Under the pieces are notes generated by a model. The model saw nothing but the letters and a program-made list of their open reading frames with translations. It was not told the DNA's origin and did not search any database. Shown in pieces: positions 18,117 to 27,986 of a DNA stretch of 64,000 nt. The stretch is from a bacterium (GTDB lineage: Bacteria; Zhuqueibacterota; QNDG01; JAFGCO01). Within the stretch, counting starts at the first letter, position 1, and each line of letters opens with the position of its first letter. The translations under genes and the position numbers were made by a program. The stretch spans positions 105,439 through 169,438 of the forward strand of contig JAFGGN010000065.1 of the NCBI GenBank assembly GCA_016930535.1, read 5' to 3'.

Positions 18117-18661
18117 GGGCCAGCTCCTTTGTCCTTGTTATCGGAATATGTGAGTTCAAGGTTTCCTGTCGTGCGGTTTTTGTTTCCGAATCGGCCGCCG
18201 GCGGAAGGCTGATCCGGCGATGAAAAGGCCGGTGTAAGGTCCGAAACCGGCGGTTTTCCGTCGGTGTTTGTCTAAATATACGGAAAAACAATCGTTTCGT
18301 TACATTATTTTCCCTTTTATAATAATAAAATTTTTCAATTCTTACAATGGGATTCTCGCCAAGCGGTTATATATGACGCCGAACGGTTTATTATCCGGCT
18401 GAGCGGCACACGTGTTCCGGCAGGTTGATTGGTTGCAGTTCACTGTTATATAATGAGGAGGATTGAGCGTAAACCGGGACCGGATGGTACGCGATCCGGA
18501 ACATGAAAAATGCCGGCCGGACATTTCACCCGTTATTTTTACCTTTTACCGAAAATATTTTCCGTTCGTCGAATACCGGTTCATATTCAGCCTGTAATTT
18601 GGTTTCTTAGGACCGTATCAATTCATTACATTTTCCCCCTGAACCTGTTGGAGGAGGTCCT
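18117..18661. other. Divergent control region between the LytS operon and susC
   Basis: About 545 bp without a gene. Bases 18290-18350 are strongly A+T-rich (runs such as TTTTATAATAATAAAATTTT) and look promoter-like for the minus-strand operon. The susC side has TAATTTGG about 65 bp before its ATG, close to but one base short of a Bacteroidota TAnnTTTG box, and an excellent GGAGGAGG ribosome site. Any LytTR binding repeats should be sought here; I could not pick a convincing pair by eye. Confidence 0.5.
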
Positions 18662-21600
18662 ATGAAACACAGATTGTGGATTTTATGGATGATCCTGCTT
18701 GCTCTGGGCATGACGGCCTGGGCACAGGAAGCGGTACAAGTGAAAGGGCTGGTGACAGATGAAGACGGAAAACCCATGGCTGCTGCCAATGTGGTTATAC
18801 CGGAGCTGGGCACCGGCAGTGCAACCAAGGCGGACGGGACCTATTCATTTACCGTGCCTGCAGCCAGAATCACGATGGCCGAGGTGACCCTGCAGGTGAG
18901 CTTTATCGGCTACGAGACGCAGTCTGTCACCATCGACCTGTCCGGGAGGAACGAGATTGTTCAGAATTTCGATATGGCCGTGGATGTATTAAAGATGGGT
19001 GAAATCGTTGTCACGGGTTTCGGTCCCGGTATCGAAAAAGAGAAACTGGGGGTCACCATCGCCAAGGTCAGGGGGGATGCCATTGTGGGAAGTGACGAGG
19101 GCAATGTGGTCAGTGCCCTGCACGGCAAGATCGCGAATGTGGAAGTGACCTCATCCAGCGGAGAGCCGGGCTCTTCTTCGTATATCCGTATACGCGGCGC
19201 CAATTCGATCACGGGCGGAACGCAGCCGCTTTTTGTCGTGGATGGTTCTCCGGTGAGCAACGAGCAGTATTTCAGTGACAATACCCTGGGGCATGACGGT
19301 GTATCGGAAATGAACCGGGCATCGGATTTGAATCCTGAAGATATCGAATCCATAGAAATTTTAAAGGGCCCCGCTGCATCGGCCATTTACGGATCCCGTG
19401 CGGCCAACGGTGTGATTCTTGTATCCACTAAAAAGGGTCGTCCGGGCGATGTGAAAATGTCCTATAAAATGAGTTATTCATTCGACCAGGTCAACAAGAC
19501 GGTCCCGCTGCAGCAACGCTGGGGACAGGGCGTGGACGGCGTTTACATCGAGGGAATGCCCTGGACCTGGGGTCCCAAACTCGATTCGAGCGTGCCCGTG
19601 TACGATCATGGAACCGAGATGTTTGAAACGGGCCATGTATTTGAAAACAACCTGGCCGTATCGGGCGGGAGCGAGAAAACCACGTTTTATCTTTCTCTGG
19701 GAAGATACACCCAGGACGGTTTTATTATCGGCAATTCCGATTATTCGAAATATTCCATACGCCTCAACGCTTCGCAGTTCATCAATGAAAAACTGCGTCT
19801 GAGCGGTAATTTCAACTACAACAACGTGATAGCGGACCGGATTCAGCGCGGTTCCAATGTGTCCGGTCTCCTGATCGGCGCATGGCGCACACCTCCGGAT
19901 TTCAACAACAAGGTGTATCTGTCACCGGAAGGTTATCACCGGTCATACCGGCTGCCCAATCCCGATACCGAGGAAGGCAGCCGCGGGTACAACAATCCGT
20001 ATTTCGTTGTATACGAGGACCTCAATCTCAGTGAGGTCAACCGGGCTTTCGGCAATCTTCAGATCGATTATGATCCGATACGGTGGGTTCATCTGAACTA
20101 CACCCTGGGGCAGGATTATTCCAACGATACACGGCGCACCCTGTTTCCCAAGGGCGATTCGAGTTATCCTGACGGCCGTATTGCGCGTGAAATGTTCAAT
20201 TATTCGGAAACAGACGGACATTTCACGGCCGAAGGCACACGGTTTCTCGATCCGGCTTCCATGCGTGTGAATCTGCTTCTGGGGCATCAGTGGAACCAGC
20301 GCAAGTTTACGCAGTTTTCCGTGTTCGGCGAAGGCATCGGCGCGACCGGATTCAATCAGCTGGACAATGTGAATACCTCCCTGCCGGATGAATATGAATA
20401 CACGATCCGTGACGAATCCTTTTTCGGCGTGGTTTCCGTGGACCTGTTCAAGCAGCTGTATCTGTCCGGAAGTCTGCGTAACGACGGTTCCTCGACCTTC
20501 GGACGCAGCAAGAAACGTCACTGGTATCCCAAGGGCAGTGTGGCCTGGGATTTCACGGCCCTCAAACCCATGCAGGGCATTCAGAATATTCTCAGTTTCG
20601 GGAAGCTGAGACTGGCTTACGGCGAAGCCGGACAGCAGCCGGACGAATATTTGTGGAAAACGGCCTATTCAACCTATATTTACACGGAAAGCTACATTCA
20701 GCCCAATGGCGGCATTACGCCTTTCGCATGGGGCAATTCCGGTTTTCACAGCAGCTACATCAAGGGCAACGAGGACATTCTGCCCCAGCGGACCAAGGAA
20801 GTCGAAACGGGTGTGGATCTGGCGTTCCTGAACAACCGCATCGGCCTGGGTGTCACATATTATGACAGCCGCACCGAAGATGTGATTTATCAGTTCCCGG
20901 TGGCCCCGTCCACAGGGTACACCAATATGCTGAAAAACGGCGGTCTGATCACGAACAAGGGTATTGAAGTGAATCTCAATATGCAGCCGATCAATACCAA
21001 TAATGTGAAGTGGGATGTGGATGTGGTCTGGGCGACCAACAAAAACAAGGTCGTCCGGCTGGACGGCGCTGAATATATTTTCCTCCAGGGCTTCGAGACA
21101 TCGTGTTATGCCCAGGAAGGGTATGCCATGAGCGTGTTCCGCGGCACCGACTTTGTCCGTTTCGGCCGTGATCTGGTGGTTACGGATGCCGAAGGGAACC
21201 GTGTCAATATCGACGATACCTATTCAGGATGGAAAGCAGGGGATCTGTATATTGCCGAAGACGGATTCCCGATCGAAGAATCCGAGGACCGCGTGATCGG
21301 CGATCCGAACCCGGACTGGACCGGCGGTATCAGAAACACGATTACGCTCTGGGACAAGCTGTCGGTTTCCGCTCTGTTCGACATGAAAATCGGAGGGGAT
21401 GTATACGACGGTACACGCGGCGCCCTGTACTATTTCGGTACCCATGAGGATACGGATATCGAAGAAGCGGATCTGGACGGCGTGGTCCGGCGCGGTAAGA
21501 AATACACGTTCAGCGGCAATGGCCCCGGTGCGGGAACCGAAGTGTTCCTGGATCAGGATACCTGGTATGCTTTCGGAATCGGCAATTCATTCGGCGGACC

Positions 21601-21868
21601 GGATCAGCAGTTTGTCGAAGACGGTTCTTATGTGAAACTGCGCGAGATCGCGGTTTCCTATAAAATCAGGCATCCCAAACTGACAGCTTATACGGGACTG
21701 AGCGATATCGACATCCGTTTGAGCGGCCGGAACCTCTATACCTGGACGGATTACAGGGGTATCGATCCGGAAACCAACATTTCACTTAACGAGAACTGGC
21801 GCGGACTGGATTACTTCAACCATCCGCAGACCCGGTCCTTCATTCTGACGCTGAGACTGAACTACTAA
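18662..21868 (+). CDS. SusC/RagA-family TonB-linked outer membrane transporter
   Basis: 1068 residues. Signal peptide ends near TAWAQ (residue 21). A carboxypeptidase-regulatory-like beta domain (about 24-105, VKGLVTDEDGKPMAAANVVI) is followed by a TonB-box-like segment, plug domain (about 115-245, with IRIRGANSITGGTQPLFVVDG and GPAASAIYGSRAANGVILV) and a 22-strand barrel ending in an aromatic Tyr (LTLRLNY). It imports a ligand delivered by the SusD lipoprotein of the next gene, 37 bp downstream. SusC/D pairs usually take glycans but also peptides; no glycosidase is adjacent here, so the substrate is open. Likely controlled by the divergent LytS/LytTR operon or by an unseen factor. Confidence 0.95.
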   Translation: MKHRLWILWMILLALGMTAWAQEAVQVKGLVTDEDGKPMAAANVVIPELGTGSATKADGTYSFTVPAARITMAEVTLQVSFIGYETQSVTIDLSGRNEIVQNFDMAVDVLKMGEIVVTGFGPGIEKEKLGVTIAKVRGDAIVGSDEGNVVSALHGKIANVEVTSSSGEPGSSSYIRIRGANSITGGTQPLFVVDGSPVSNEQYFSDNTLGHDGVSEMNRASDLNPEDIESIEILKGPAASAIYGSRAANGVILVSTKKGRPGDVKMSYKMSYSFDQVNKTVPLQQRWGQGVDGVYIEGMPWTWGPKLDSSVPVYDHGTEMFETGHVFENNLAVSGGSEKTTFYLSLGRYTQDGFIIGNSDYSKYSIRLNASQFINEKLRLSGNFNYNNVIADRIQRGSNVSGLLIGAWRTPPDFNNKVYLSPEGYHRSYRLPNPDTEEGSRGYNNPYFVVYEDLNLSEVNRAFGNLQIDYDPIRWVHLNYTLGQDYSNDTRRTLFPKGDSSYPDGRIAREMFNYSETDGHFTAEGTRFLDPASMRVNLLLGHQWNQRKFTQFSVFGEGIGATGFNQLDNVNTSLPDEYEYTIRDESFFGVVSVDLFKQLYLSGSLRNDGSSTFGRSKKRHWYPKGSVAWDFTALKPMQGIQNILSFGKLRLAYGEAGQQPDEYLWKTAYSTYIYTESYIQPNGGITPFAWGNSGFHSSYIKGNEDILPQRTKEVETGVDLAFLNNRIGLGVTYYDSRTEDVIYQFPVAPSTGYTNMLKNGGLITNKGIEVNLNMQPINTNNVKWDVDVVWATNKNKVVRLDGAEYIFLQGFETSCYAQEGYAMSVFRGTDFVRFGRDLVVTDAEGNRVNIDDTYSGWKAGDLYIAEDGFPIEESEDRVIGDPNPDWTGGIRNTITLWDKLSVSALFDMKIGGDVYDGTRGALYYFGTHEDTDIEEADLDGVVRRGKKYTFSGNGPGAGTEVFLDQDTWYAFGIGNSFGGPDQQFVEDGSYVKLREIAVSYKIRHPKLTAYTGLSDIDIRLSGRNLYTWTDYRGIDPETNISLNENWRGLDYFNHPQTRSFILTLRLNY

Positions 21869-21905
21869 TTTCCGGTTTGAAAACGACCAAAAAAGTGAGG
21901 GTATT

Positions 21906-23282
21906 ATGATAAAAAAACAAATCATACTGATCGTGCTGCCGATGATACTCCTGGTCGCCTGTTCCAAGGATTTTCTGGAAGGTCCGGAAGTGATGAACGA
22001 TCCGAACCGCGCAACCACGGTCTCGGCAGATCAATTGTTCAATGCCATTCAGGCCAAGGCCTTTTTCATGCTCGAAGGAAACCTGAGCCGGGTGACCAAT
22101 ATATGGATGCAGACACTGGCCGGCACGGATCGCCAGATGGGTGATCTCGGCGAATACAATTACACGGACAATGAAACCGGCGATGAAATGGACGACCTCT
22201 TTACGGACGGCGGGCTGATCGATATCCGTGAGCTGCAGAGTATGAACGAAGAAGCGGGCAACCGCGTTTATACAGGTATTGCCAAGTGTTACGAGGCCCT
22301 GCTGATCGGTACCGCTGCGAGTCTGTACGGGGATTTTCCGTATTCCGAAGCCATTTCGGAAGTGGAGCAACCCAGGCTGGATTCACAGGCCAGTGTGTAT
22401 CAGGCGCTTCAGGCGCTTCTCGACGAAGCGATCGCGGACCTGGCCAGCGGTGAACGTGCGGGATCCATCAGTCCGCAGAACGATGTGAATTTCGGCGGCG
22501 ATGCGGATCTCTGGATGGCTGTCTGCTATACCCTGAAAGCCAGGCTGTACATGCACTGGGCCGAAGTGGATGCCTCCAATTACGGTCTGGCCATGGCCGC
22601 GGCCCAACAGGGAATCGCGGATGCGAGCGGCAACTGGCGGACCATCCATACGGAGGAACTGAATGAAGAGTGGGGCTATTTTACATTCTATAATCAGCGG
22701 GACTCCTACATCCGCGGCGGTGCCCATCTCATCGATCTTCTGAAGGAACGGGAGGATCCGAGGCTTGAAATCTATTTCGATCCCGGTGTGAGCGGCGAAT
22801 ATGAAGGAGCCGAACCCGGTGAAAGAAATCCGGATGTCAGCAATCTGAGCGAAGCCGAGTTCCTGAATCCCGCCCATTCGCAGGACCTGGTCTCTTGGGA
22901 GGAAAATCAGCTCATCATGGCCGAGTGTGCGTATCACGCCGGTGATGAGGCCCAGGCGGCAGATCTGCTCAACGCCACGCGCCGCGGCATCGAGGCCCGC
23001 TGGGGTCTGGATGACATGTCTCTGGGCGATGCGGCCGGTCTTTCTGGAGCGGAGCTTCTCGCGAAAATCATCGACGAGAAATACATCGCCCTTTTCCTGA
23101 ACACCGAGATTTACAATGACTGGAAACGCACGAATCTGCCGGTTCTGGTGCCGTTTAACGGCGGTGATCCGCTGATCAAAATACCGCGCCGTCTGTACTA
23201 CAGCCCGGATGAACGGAATGCGAATGACAATATTCCGAGCACCTCGGCGCAGCCGATACGGAATGCGAATGATCCGTCCTGA
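21906..23282 (+). CDS. SusD/RagB-family nutrient-binding outer membrane lipoprotein
   Basis: 458 residues, typical for the SusD-like group annotated with the second SusD domain type. The lipoprotein signal ends in LLVACSKDF (Cys19 or so). Helical TPR-like arrangement: KCYEALLIGTAASLYGDFPY (about 120-140), a region near 340 with WEENQLIMAECAYHAGD, and the C-terminal NDWKRTNLP segment. It forms the lid of the SusC barrel and captures the ligand at the surface. GTGAGGG stands before the ATG. A hairpin at 23337-23369 follows. Confidence 0.92.
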   Translation: MIKKQIILIVLPMILLVACSKDFLEGPEVMNDPNRATTVSADQLFNAIQAKAFFMLEGNLSRVTNIWMQTLAGTDRQMGDLGEYNYTDNETGDEMDDLFTDGGLIDIRELQSMNEEAGNRVYTGIAKCYEALLIGTAASLYGDFPYSEAISEVEQPRLDSQASVYQALQALLDEAIADLASGERAGSISPQNDVNFGGDADLWMAVCYTLKARLYMHWAEVDASNYGLAMAAAQQGIADASGNWRTIHTEELNEEWGYFTFYNQRDSYIRGGAHLIDLLKEREDPRLEIYFDPGVSGEYEGAEPGERNPDVSNLSEAEFLNPAHSQDLVSWEENQLIMAECAYHAGDEAQAADLLNATRRGIEARWGLDDMSLGDAAGLSGAELLAKIIDEKYIALFLNTEIYNDWKRTNLPVLVPFNGGDPLIKIPRRLYYSPDERNANDNIPSTSAQPIRNANDPS

Positions 23283-23336
23283 TGGATGGATCCGGCCTGT
23301 GCGCGGGTTCCTTTGAAGAGGATGAAAAATAAAGCG

Positions 23337-23369
23337 TGAGGCAGCCGGACTTTTCGTCCAGCTGCCTCA
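23337..23369 (+). terminator. Hairpin after susD
   Basis: Arms TGAGGCAGC and GCTGCCTCA continue across one C/A mismatch into GGAC/GTCC around a TTTTC loop. It is followed by GGCCGGAAAAAA rather than a T-run, so it is weak as an intrinsic terminator on this strand; it starts 55 bp after the susD stop. Confidence 0.5.
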
Positions 23370-23495
23370 GGCCGGAAAAAACATGACAACTTTATGAATC
23401 ATTTTTACGTCTATTACGTATGACAAAGTGACGCTGAACATTGTGCCTCAAGTGTTTGCATCTCACTTTGAAAAAGATGCCTCCTTTATTTAAAT

Positions 23496-23532
23496 GGCCC
23501 CGAAGTTGCCTCCTTCGGGGCCGTTACCTTTT
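23496..23532 (+). terminator. GC-rich hairpin with T-rich tail
   Basis: GGCCCCGAAG and CTTCGGGGCC (10-bp perfect arms, 7-nt loop) are followed by GTTACCTTTT. It is a good intrinsic terminator, yet it lies over 200 bp beyond susD. Either it backs up the first hairpin or it ends a short untranslated RNA from about 23400-23490. Confidence 0.6.
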
Positions 23533-23574
23533 AAAGATCCAAGATTAAAGAACAAAGATTAAAGATCAAAAACA
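23527..23574 (+). repeat. AAAGAACAAAG word repeat
   Basis: Units such as TTAAAGATCC, AAGATTAAAG, AACAAAGATT and AAAGATCAAA in a row, directly after the hairpin and directly before the tandem repeat array. Same family and orientation as 3455-3494, 39211-39250, 39884-39931 and 52418-52451. Confidence 0.7.
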
Positions 23575-23599
23575 AGCGGGTTTATCGTGTCGTTTGATC

Positions 23600-24030
23600 G
23601 GAGCGTGAAACGGAGAAGCGGAGAGAATGAGAAACGGGGAATAGAAGAATGATCGGTTTGGTCCTGCGTGGTTTTTATCTCCGGTTCACCGTGTCTCCGG
23701 TACGGATCACGCTGTGGCGCATACGGTTCATTGCGTCAGAGGGTCGTTGGGAGGGAACGTGAAGCGGGGCTTCGGAGAAGATGAGAAACGGGGAATGAAA
23801 GAATGGACGGGTTGATGCTGAGCGGTTTCTGCTACGGTTCACCGCGTCTCCGGTTCTCCGGTACGGGTCACGCTGTGGTGCATACGGTCCATTTCGTCAC
23901 AGGGTCGTTGGCAGGAACGTGAAACGGGGCTTCGGAGAAGATGAGAAACGGGGAATAAAAGAGTGACCGGATTGATCCTGCGTGGGTATTATCTCCGGTT
24001 CACCGTGTTTCCGGTTCTCCGTCACGTGTC
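23600..24030 (+). repeat. Three degenerate tandem copies of an approximately 155-160 bp unit
   Basis: The marker GAGAAACGGGGA recurs at 23629, 23783 and 23943. Around each marker the order is the same: GGGTCGTTGG, then GGAACGTGAAACGGGGCTTC, then GGAGAAGATGAGAAACGGG, then a stretch ending in CTCCGGTTCACCGTGTCTCC. The first copy is the most diverged at its start and the third is cut short. Single-copy relatives lie at 39930-39990, 40302-40352 (inverted), 52452-52540 and 63960-63992. No reading frame is conserved between copies. The remaining bases to 24134 hold nothing I recognise. Confidence 0.7.
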
Positions 24031-24134
24031 ATGACCGGGTGCATATGGTCTATATGTATCCGGTTCTCCGTCGCTGAATACGCTGTTTTTTATTCGTTCC
24101 CTGCATGCCGGGCGGCATGTAGGGAGGTTAATAA

Positions 24135-24902
24135 TCAATTCACCCGCTGCGGCCGTACCGGAAAATCGACATTGTCTTTCACCCAGTTAAAAAAACGGTG
24201 CTGTTCATCGACCGGTGTGTCCGGTTTGAAAATGGCCGTATCCTTCCAGGCGATCATGACCTTGGCATCCTGCGTCCAGACGCGGACACGCTGCCGTTTG
24301 ATCTGTGTCTGCCACTGATTGCCCACATTGGCCGTGGTGTAGAGCAGGCGAATGGTCACATTTCGTGCCAGGCGTTCCATGGGTTTCAGGATCAGGGTCG
24401 AGACATCGGTTTGTTCGCCGGATTCGATATCCGGAATGCCGTCCGAAATCATCACCACGGATACGGGACGCATCAGAAGATTCTGATTCTTCACCATTTG
24501 CGCGATCTGTTCAAAGAAGGCGTTGTAATCCGTAAACGGATTCACTTCTTCTTCGGGAAAAATTTCGCGCAGTTTTATGGCGATTTCTTCGACGGATTTG
24601 TTTTCGAAGGTGTGAATGGGATAAAATGTTTTGGGTTCATCCGCCGTGGCTCCTCCGATGGATCCGACAAAGAGCACATTGGGTTTTTCCAGCCCGCCCA
24701 GGCCCTGAAGATGCGCGTAGATATAATGGGCCAGAAAATCGATCCCGTCGTCGAAGTATTCGCCCTTGACAAAGGACCCGCTGATATCCACGCCGATAAA
24801 CATGGACAGACGGGCCATCTCTCCCTGGGGCTGTATATCACATGCGATGCCTGTCAGTATGAAAACAAGCAGCAGTCCGAAACAGATGCATTTTTTAACC
24901 AT
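24135..24902 (-). CDS. VWA-like lipoprotein
   Basis: 255 residues from the ATG at 24902 (AGGAG upstream), preferred to the TTG 7 codons earlier. Lipoprotein signal MVKKCICFGLLLVFILTGIAC. The rest looks like a von Willebrand A domain: first strand FIGVDISGSF carries the MIDAS Asp-x-Ser-x-Ser pattern, and VSVVMISDGIPDIESGE carries a later SDG metal site. The protein should sit on the outer leaflet of the inner membrane or on the outer membrane and bind a partner protein through a metal ion. The membrane protein gene 42 bp upstream is the probable partner. No known named system was recognised. Confidence 0.7.
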   Translation of the reverse strand: MVKKCICFGLLLVFILTGIACDIQPQGEMARLSMFIGVDISGSFVKGEYFDDGIDFLAHYIYAHLQGLGGLEKPNVLFVGSIGGATADEPKTFYPIHTFENKSVEEIAIKLREIFPEEEVNPFTDYNAFFEQIAQMVKNQNLLMRPVSVVMISDGIPDIESGEQTDVSTLILKPMERLARNVTIRLLYTTANVGNQWQTQIKRQRVRVWTQDAKVMIAWKDTAIFKPDTPVDEQHRFFNWVKDNVDFPVRPQRVN

Positions 24903-24944
24903 GATCGATCTCCTGATTGTCAATGATAAACCTGTTCATTCATT

Positions 24945-26168
24945 TTAGACGCGGTCCGGTTCATGCGATCCGGACACTTTGCCCCGGACCAGGTTCACGA
25001 GCTCCTGGGCGGGTTTCATGTCCGAAACCGTATGGAACGGCAGCGTGAACATGTGTCTGGAATAAAGAAGCAGTACGAGAAAATTCAGGGTTGCGCCCAG
25101 AATCTGCATCGGAGGAACCAGGATGGCATCGATAATGTCTTTTCCCGTTTTATTCAGCCAGTCCGAATGAATTTTTAGGTCCGTAATGATGCTTTTACTG
25201 CTTTCGAACAGGGACAGTTTTTCCGGTGCCCGGGTTTCCTTGTCGGATGCAATTTGCTTGCCCTGAATGATCGACATGATGATCGGCGCACCGTGCGAGG
25301 CGAACAGGAACCACACCATGGCGCGGACGCCGACCCATGCCACGAACGCGATTCCGATGGTGCCCAGGGGACCGAGTACGAAGTTCTCATTGTACTGGGC
25401 AAACCAGGGCACCAGGGCATCCACGAATTCCCGGTACAGGAACATGACTTCCACGCCGATGACGATCAGCTCGATCACGAAAATCATGATCGTGGAACCG
25501 ATTTGTTTCTTTTTGACCGTGGAGAACGTGACGGTCAGCACGGCGAAGCTGGCCAGAACCAAAGTAAAGATGATGATGAACAGAATCACCTGCAGCAGCA
25601 GGATTGAAATGGAAACGGGAACAATATCCAGAACCACGGGCGTGATAATGGGCGTGAAGATCAGTGATTCCAGGGTGGCCGCCACGAGTGTCATGACCAC
25701 GGCGATCCAGGGAACCGAGGATCCCGAAACGTCCCGGCTCGCTTTCAGAATCGCCTTCAGCGGCAGGACGATGATGTCCTTGATCAGGGCCCAGATAATC
25801 AGGAGGATGATTTTCAGAAGTCCCAGTATGGCCAGAACCAGGGTCAGCAGGGCCTTGAAAATGCCGCCGAAGAAATAGGCCAGGGATTTCAGATAGTCCC
25901 AGCAGGTCAGGATCAGGGCCACCACGAATGACAGCCGTTTGTACCTGAATATAATCGTAATCAGCGAGGCCACAATGATCCAGCAAGCGGCGACGCAGGT
26001 AGCCGCAGGCAGAAGCAGAAACACACGTTTTAAAATCAGCACCGGAATCGAATCAAGCATGGATCCCCAGGAAAATTCGAGCAGCATCTGCTGAAAAAGC
26101 AAAGGGAATAACAGAATGGTCAGACCGATATTGACTGCGTTGTTTTCTGAGAACATATTCGCCCCCAT
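24945..26168 (-). CDS. Large polytopic membrane protein of unknown function
   Basis: 407 residues, with about eight long hydrophobic stretches between residues 10 and 270 and again near 370. Between them is a soluble region (about 300-355, ASDKETRAPEKLSLFESSKS). No transporter or enzyme motif. Two possible starts, ATG at 26168 and ATG at 26156; the second has GGGGGCG just before it. It is co-directional with and 42 bp upstream of the VWA lipoprotein gene, and the two look like one transcription unit following rho in orientation but separated from it by a terminator. Confidence 0.65.
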   Translation of the reverse strand: MGANMFSENNAVNIGLTILLFPLLFQQMLLEFSWGSMLDSIPVLILKRVFLLLPAATCVAACWIIVASLITIIFRYKRLSFVVALILTCWDYLKSLAYFFGGIFKALLTLVLAILGLLKIILLIIWALIKDIIVLPLKAILKASRDVSGSSVPWIAVVMTLVAATLESLIFTPIITPVVLDIVPVSISILLLQVILFIIIFTLVLASFAVLTVTFSTVKKKQIGSTIMIFVIELIVIGVEVMFLYREFVDALVPWFAQYNENFVLGPLGTIGIAFVAWVGVRAMVWFLFASHGAPIIMSIIQGKQIASDKETRAPEKLSLFESSKSIITDLKIHSDWLNKTGKDIIDAILVPPMQILGATLNFLVLLLYSRHMFTLPFHTVSDMKPAQELVNLVRGKVSGSHEPDRV

Positions 26169-26250
26169 CGGTTATTTAAAGTTTGAAACAGAATGAAAGA
26201 TGATAAATAGAAAATAGGCATAAACAAGACAAAAAACAAGTTGTGAATGA

Positions 26251-26277
26251 AAAAACCCGTCCAAAGAACGGGTTTTT
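26251..26277. terminator. Intrinsic terminator of rho
   Basis: AAAAACCCGT, seven unpaired bases and ACGGGTTTTT form a hairpin with A and T runs on both sides, so it works in both directions. It lies 27 bp beyond the rho stop. Confidence 0.8.
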
Positions 26278-26304
26278 AAAGTTCAGAAAGATGCCGGTTT
26301 GTTC

Positions 26305-27552
26305 TTATGAGCTCATGGAGTCCATGAATTCCCGGTTGTTCTTTGTGCCGCGCATCTTGTCGAGGAGAAACTCCATGGCTTCCGTCATGGTCAGTTCGTT
26401 GAGCAGCTTTCGCAGCACCCAGACACGGTTGAGTATCTTTTCATCCAGCAGCAGTTCCTCCTTGCGTGTGCCGGATTTGTTGATGTCGATGGCCGGGAAT
26501 ATGCGCCGGTCCGAAAGGGCCCGGTTCAGCTGAAGTTCCATGTTGCCGGTTCCCTTGAATTCTTCAAAAATCACTTCGTCCATGCGGCTTCCCGTATCGA
26601 TCAGGGCCGTGGCCATGATGGTCAGACTGCCGCCCTCTTCCACGTTTCTGGCAGCGCCGAAAAAGCGCTTGGGGCGGTGAAGTGCGTTGGAATCGACACC
26701 GCCTGAAAGTATCTTGCCGGAATGCGGTACGACCACATTGTGCGCGCGTGCCAGACGCGTGATGGAATCGAGCAGAATCACCACGTCATGGCCGTATTCC
26801 ACGAGCCGTTTGGCCTTTTCGAGCACCATGTCCGCCACCTGAACGTGACGTTCGGCGGGTTCGTCGAAAGTCGAGCTGATCACTTCGGCCTTGACGGACC
26901 GTTCCATATCCGTGACCTCTTCGGGCCGTTCGTCGATCAGGAGCACGATCATGTGCACTTCCGGATGATTCTTGGTAATGGCGTTTGCGATCTTCTGCAG
27001 AATGATCGTTTTTCCCGTACGGGGCTGGGCCACGATCAGTCCGCGCTGTCCCTTGCCGATCGGAGTCAGGAGATCCATGACGCGCAGTGTATAATCCCTC
27101 GCATCGATTTCAAGATCGACTTTCTCATTCGGATAGAGCGGCGTCAGATTGTCGAACAGAATCTTGCTTTTGGCGATTTCCGGATTCTCGTAGTTGATGG
27201 CTTCGACCTTGATCAGCGCAAAAAACCGCTCGTTGTCCTTCGGGGGCCTGATCTGGCCGGAAACCACGTCTCCGGTCCGCAGACTGAACCGTTTGATCTG
27301 CGAGGGGGAGACATAAATATCGTCAGGCCCCGGCAGGTAATTGGTATCCGACGAGCGTAAAAATCCGTAACCGTCCGGAAGAATCTCGAGCACGCCTTCG
27401 GAAAAAATGTTGCCGTCCTGCTGGGTCTGTGTCTCCAGAATTTTAAAGATGAGTTCCTGTTTTCGTAATCCGGAATACGAGGGAACGTTCATTTCCTGAG
27501 CCAGATTCGTCAGCTCGGAAATCTTCAGTTTTTTTAATTCAGCAATATCCAT
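26305..27552 (-). CDS. rho: Transcription termination factor Rho
   Basis: 415 residues, standard length without a large insert. N-terminal Rho_N helix bundle ([19 protein letters not shown]), cold-shock-type RNA-binding domain (about 50-120, [16 protein letters not shown]), and RecA-type motor with Walker [10 protein letters not shown], the [11 protein letters not shown] motif and the Q-loop/R-loop region [20 protein letters not shown]. It terminates untranslated transcripts as a hexameric ATPase. AAGAGGA precedes the ATG. It is followed by its own terminator; rpmE, a frequent neighbour of rho, lies 36 kb away here. Confidence 0.97.
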   Translation of the reverse strand: MDIAELKKLKISELTNLAQEMNVPSYSGLRKQELIFKILETQTQQDGNIFSEGVLEILPDGYGFLRSSDTNYLPGPDDIYVSPSQIKRFSLRTGDVVSGQIRPPKDNERFFALIKVEAINYENPEIAKSKILFDNLTPLYPNEKVDLEIDARDYTLRVMDLLTPIGKGQRGLIVAQPRTGKTIILQKIANAITKNHPEVHMIVLLIDERPEEVTDMERSVKAEVISSTFDEPAERHVQVADMVLEKAKRLVEYGHDVVILLDSITRLARAHNVVVPHSGKILSGGVDSNALHRPKRFFGAARNVEEGGSLTIMATALIDTGSRMDEVIFEEFKGTGNMELQLNRALSDRRIFPAIDINKSGTRKEELLLDEKILNRVWVLRKLLNELTMTEAMEFLLDKMRGTKNNREFMDSMSS

Positions 27553-27986
27553 GGATTCCTCTTAAAATAAAACGCAAAATCAATTTGATAAAATTCTATT
27601 GTATTTCATACGAAATGACAACGACTGGAAATAGTTCAATGCCAATGGATTTTAACGTGAGTGATGCGGGACTGGTTGTTACTCGCTTTTTTAAGCGATA
27701 TTGTGAAACCCTTCCTTTTGAATTCAATACGACTTGCCGGGCACCGGGAGAAAGAACTCTAATTTTAAATGGCTGGATTGTTTAAAAATTAGATTGGTCG
27801 ATATAACCCAGTTATCAATGCATTGAGTCATTATAAGCAATCAAAATTAACGAAATAATTCATGATTGTCAAGTTTTTTTATGTTGAGAAAGCAGACAAA
27901 TTTTTGTAATTTGATTTAACCGATTTGATCACATTTCTTCATCACCGGCGGACATCAGGGATCTGAGAAGGCGGGATTTCAATCCG
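27553..27986. other. Divergent spacer between rho and the BASS transporter
   Basis: About 430 bp, A+T-rich. A forward frame at 27585-27785 has no homologue that I recognise and no good ribosome site, so I leave it out. The region probably holds a long rho leader and the transporter promoter; no clear boxes or riboswitch were seen. Confidence 0.45.

Noticed and set aside
23600..24030. CRISPR array
   Set aside because: Unit is about 157 bp, degenerate, with no short exact repeat and spacers; no cas genes in the window.
27585..27785. 66-residue frame between rho and the BASS transporter
   Set aside because: No recognisable family or start signal; lies in A+T-rich control DNA.
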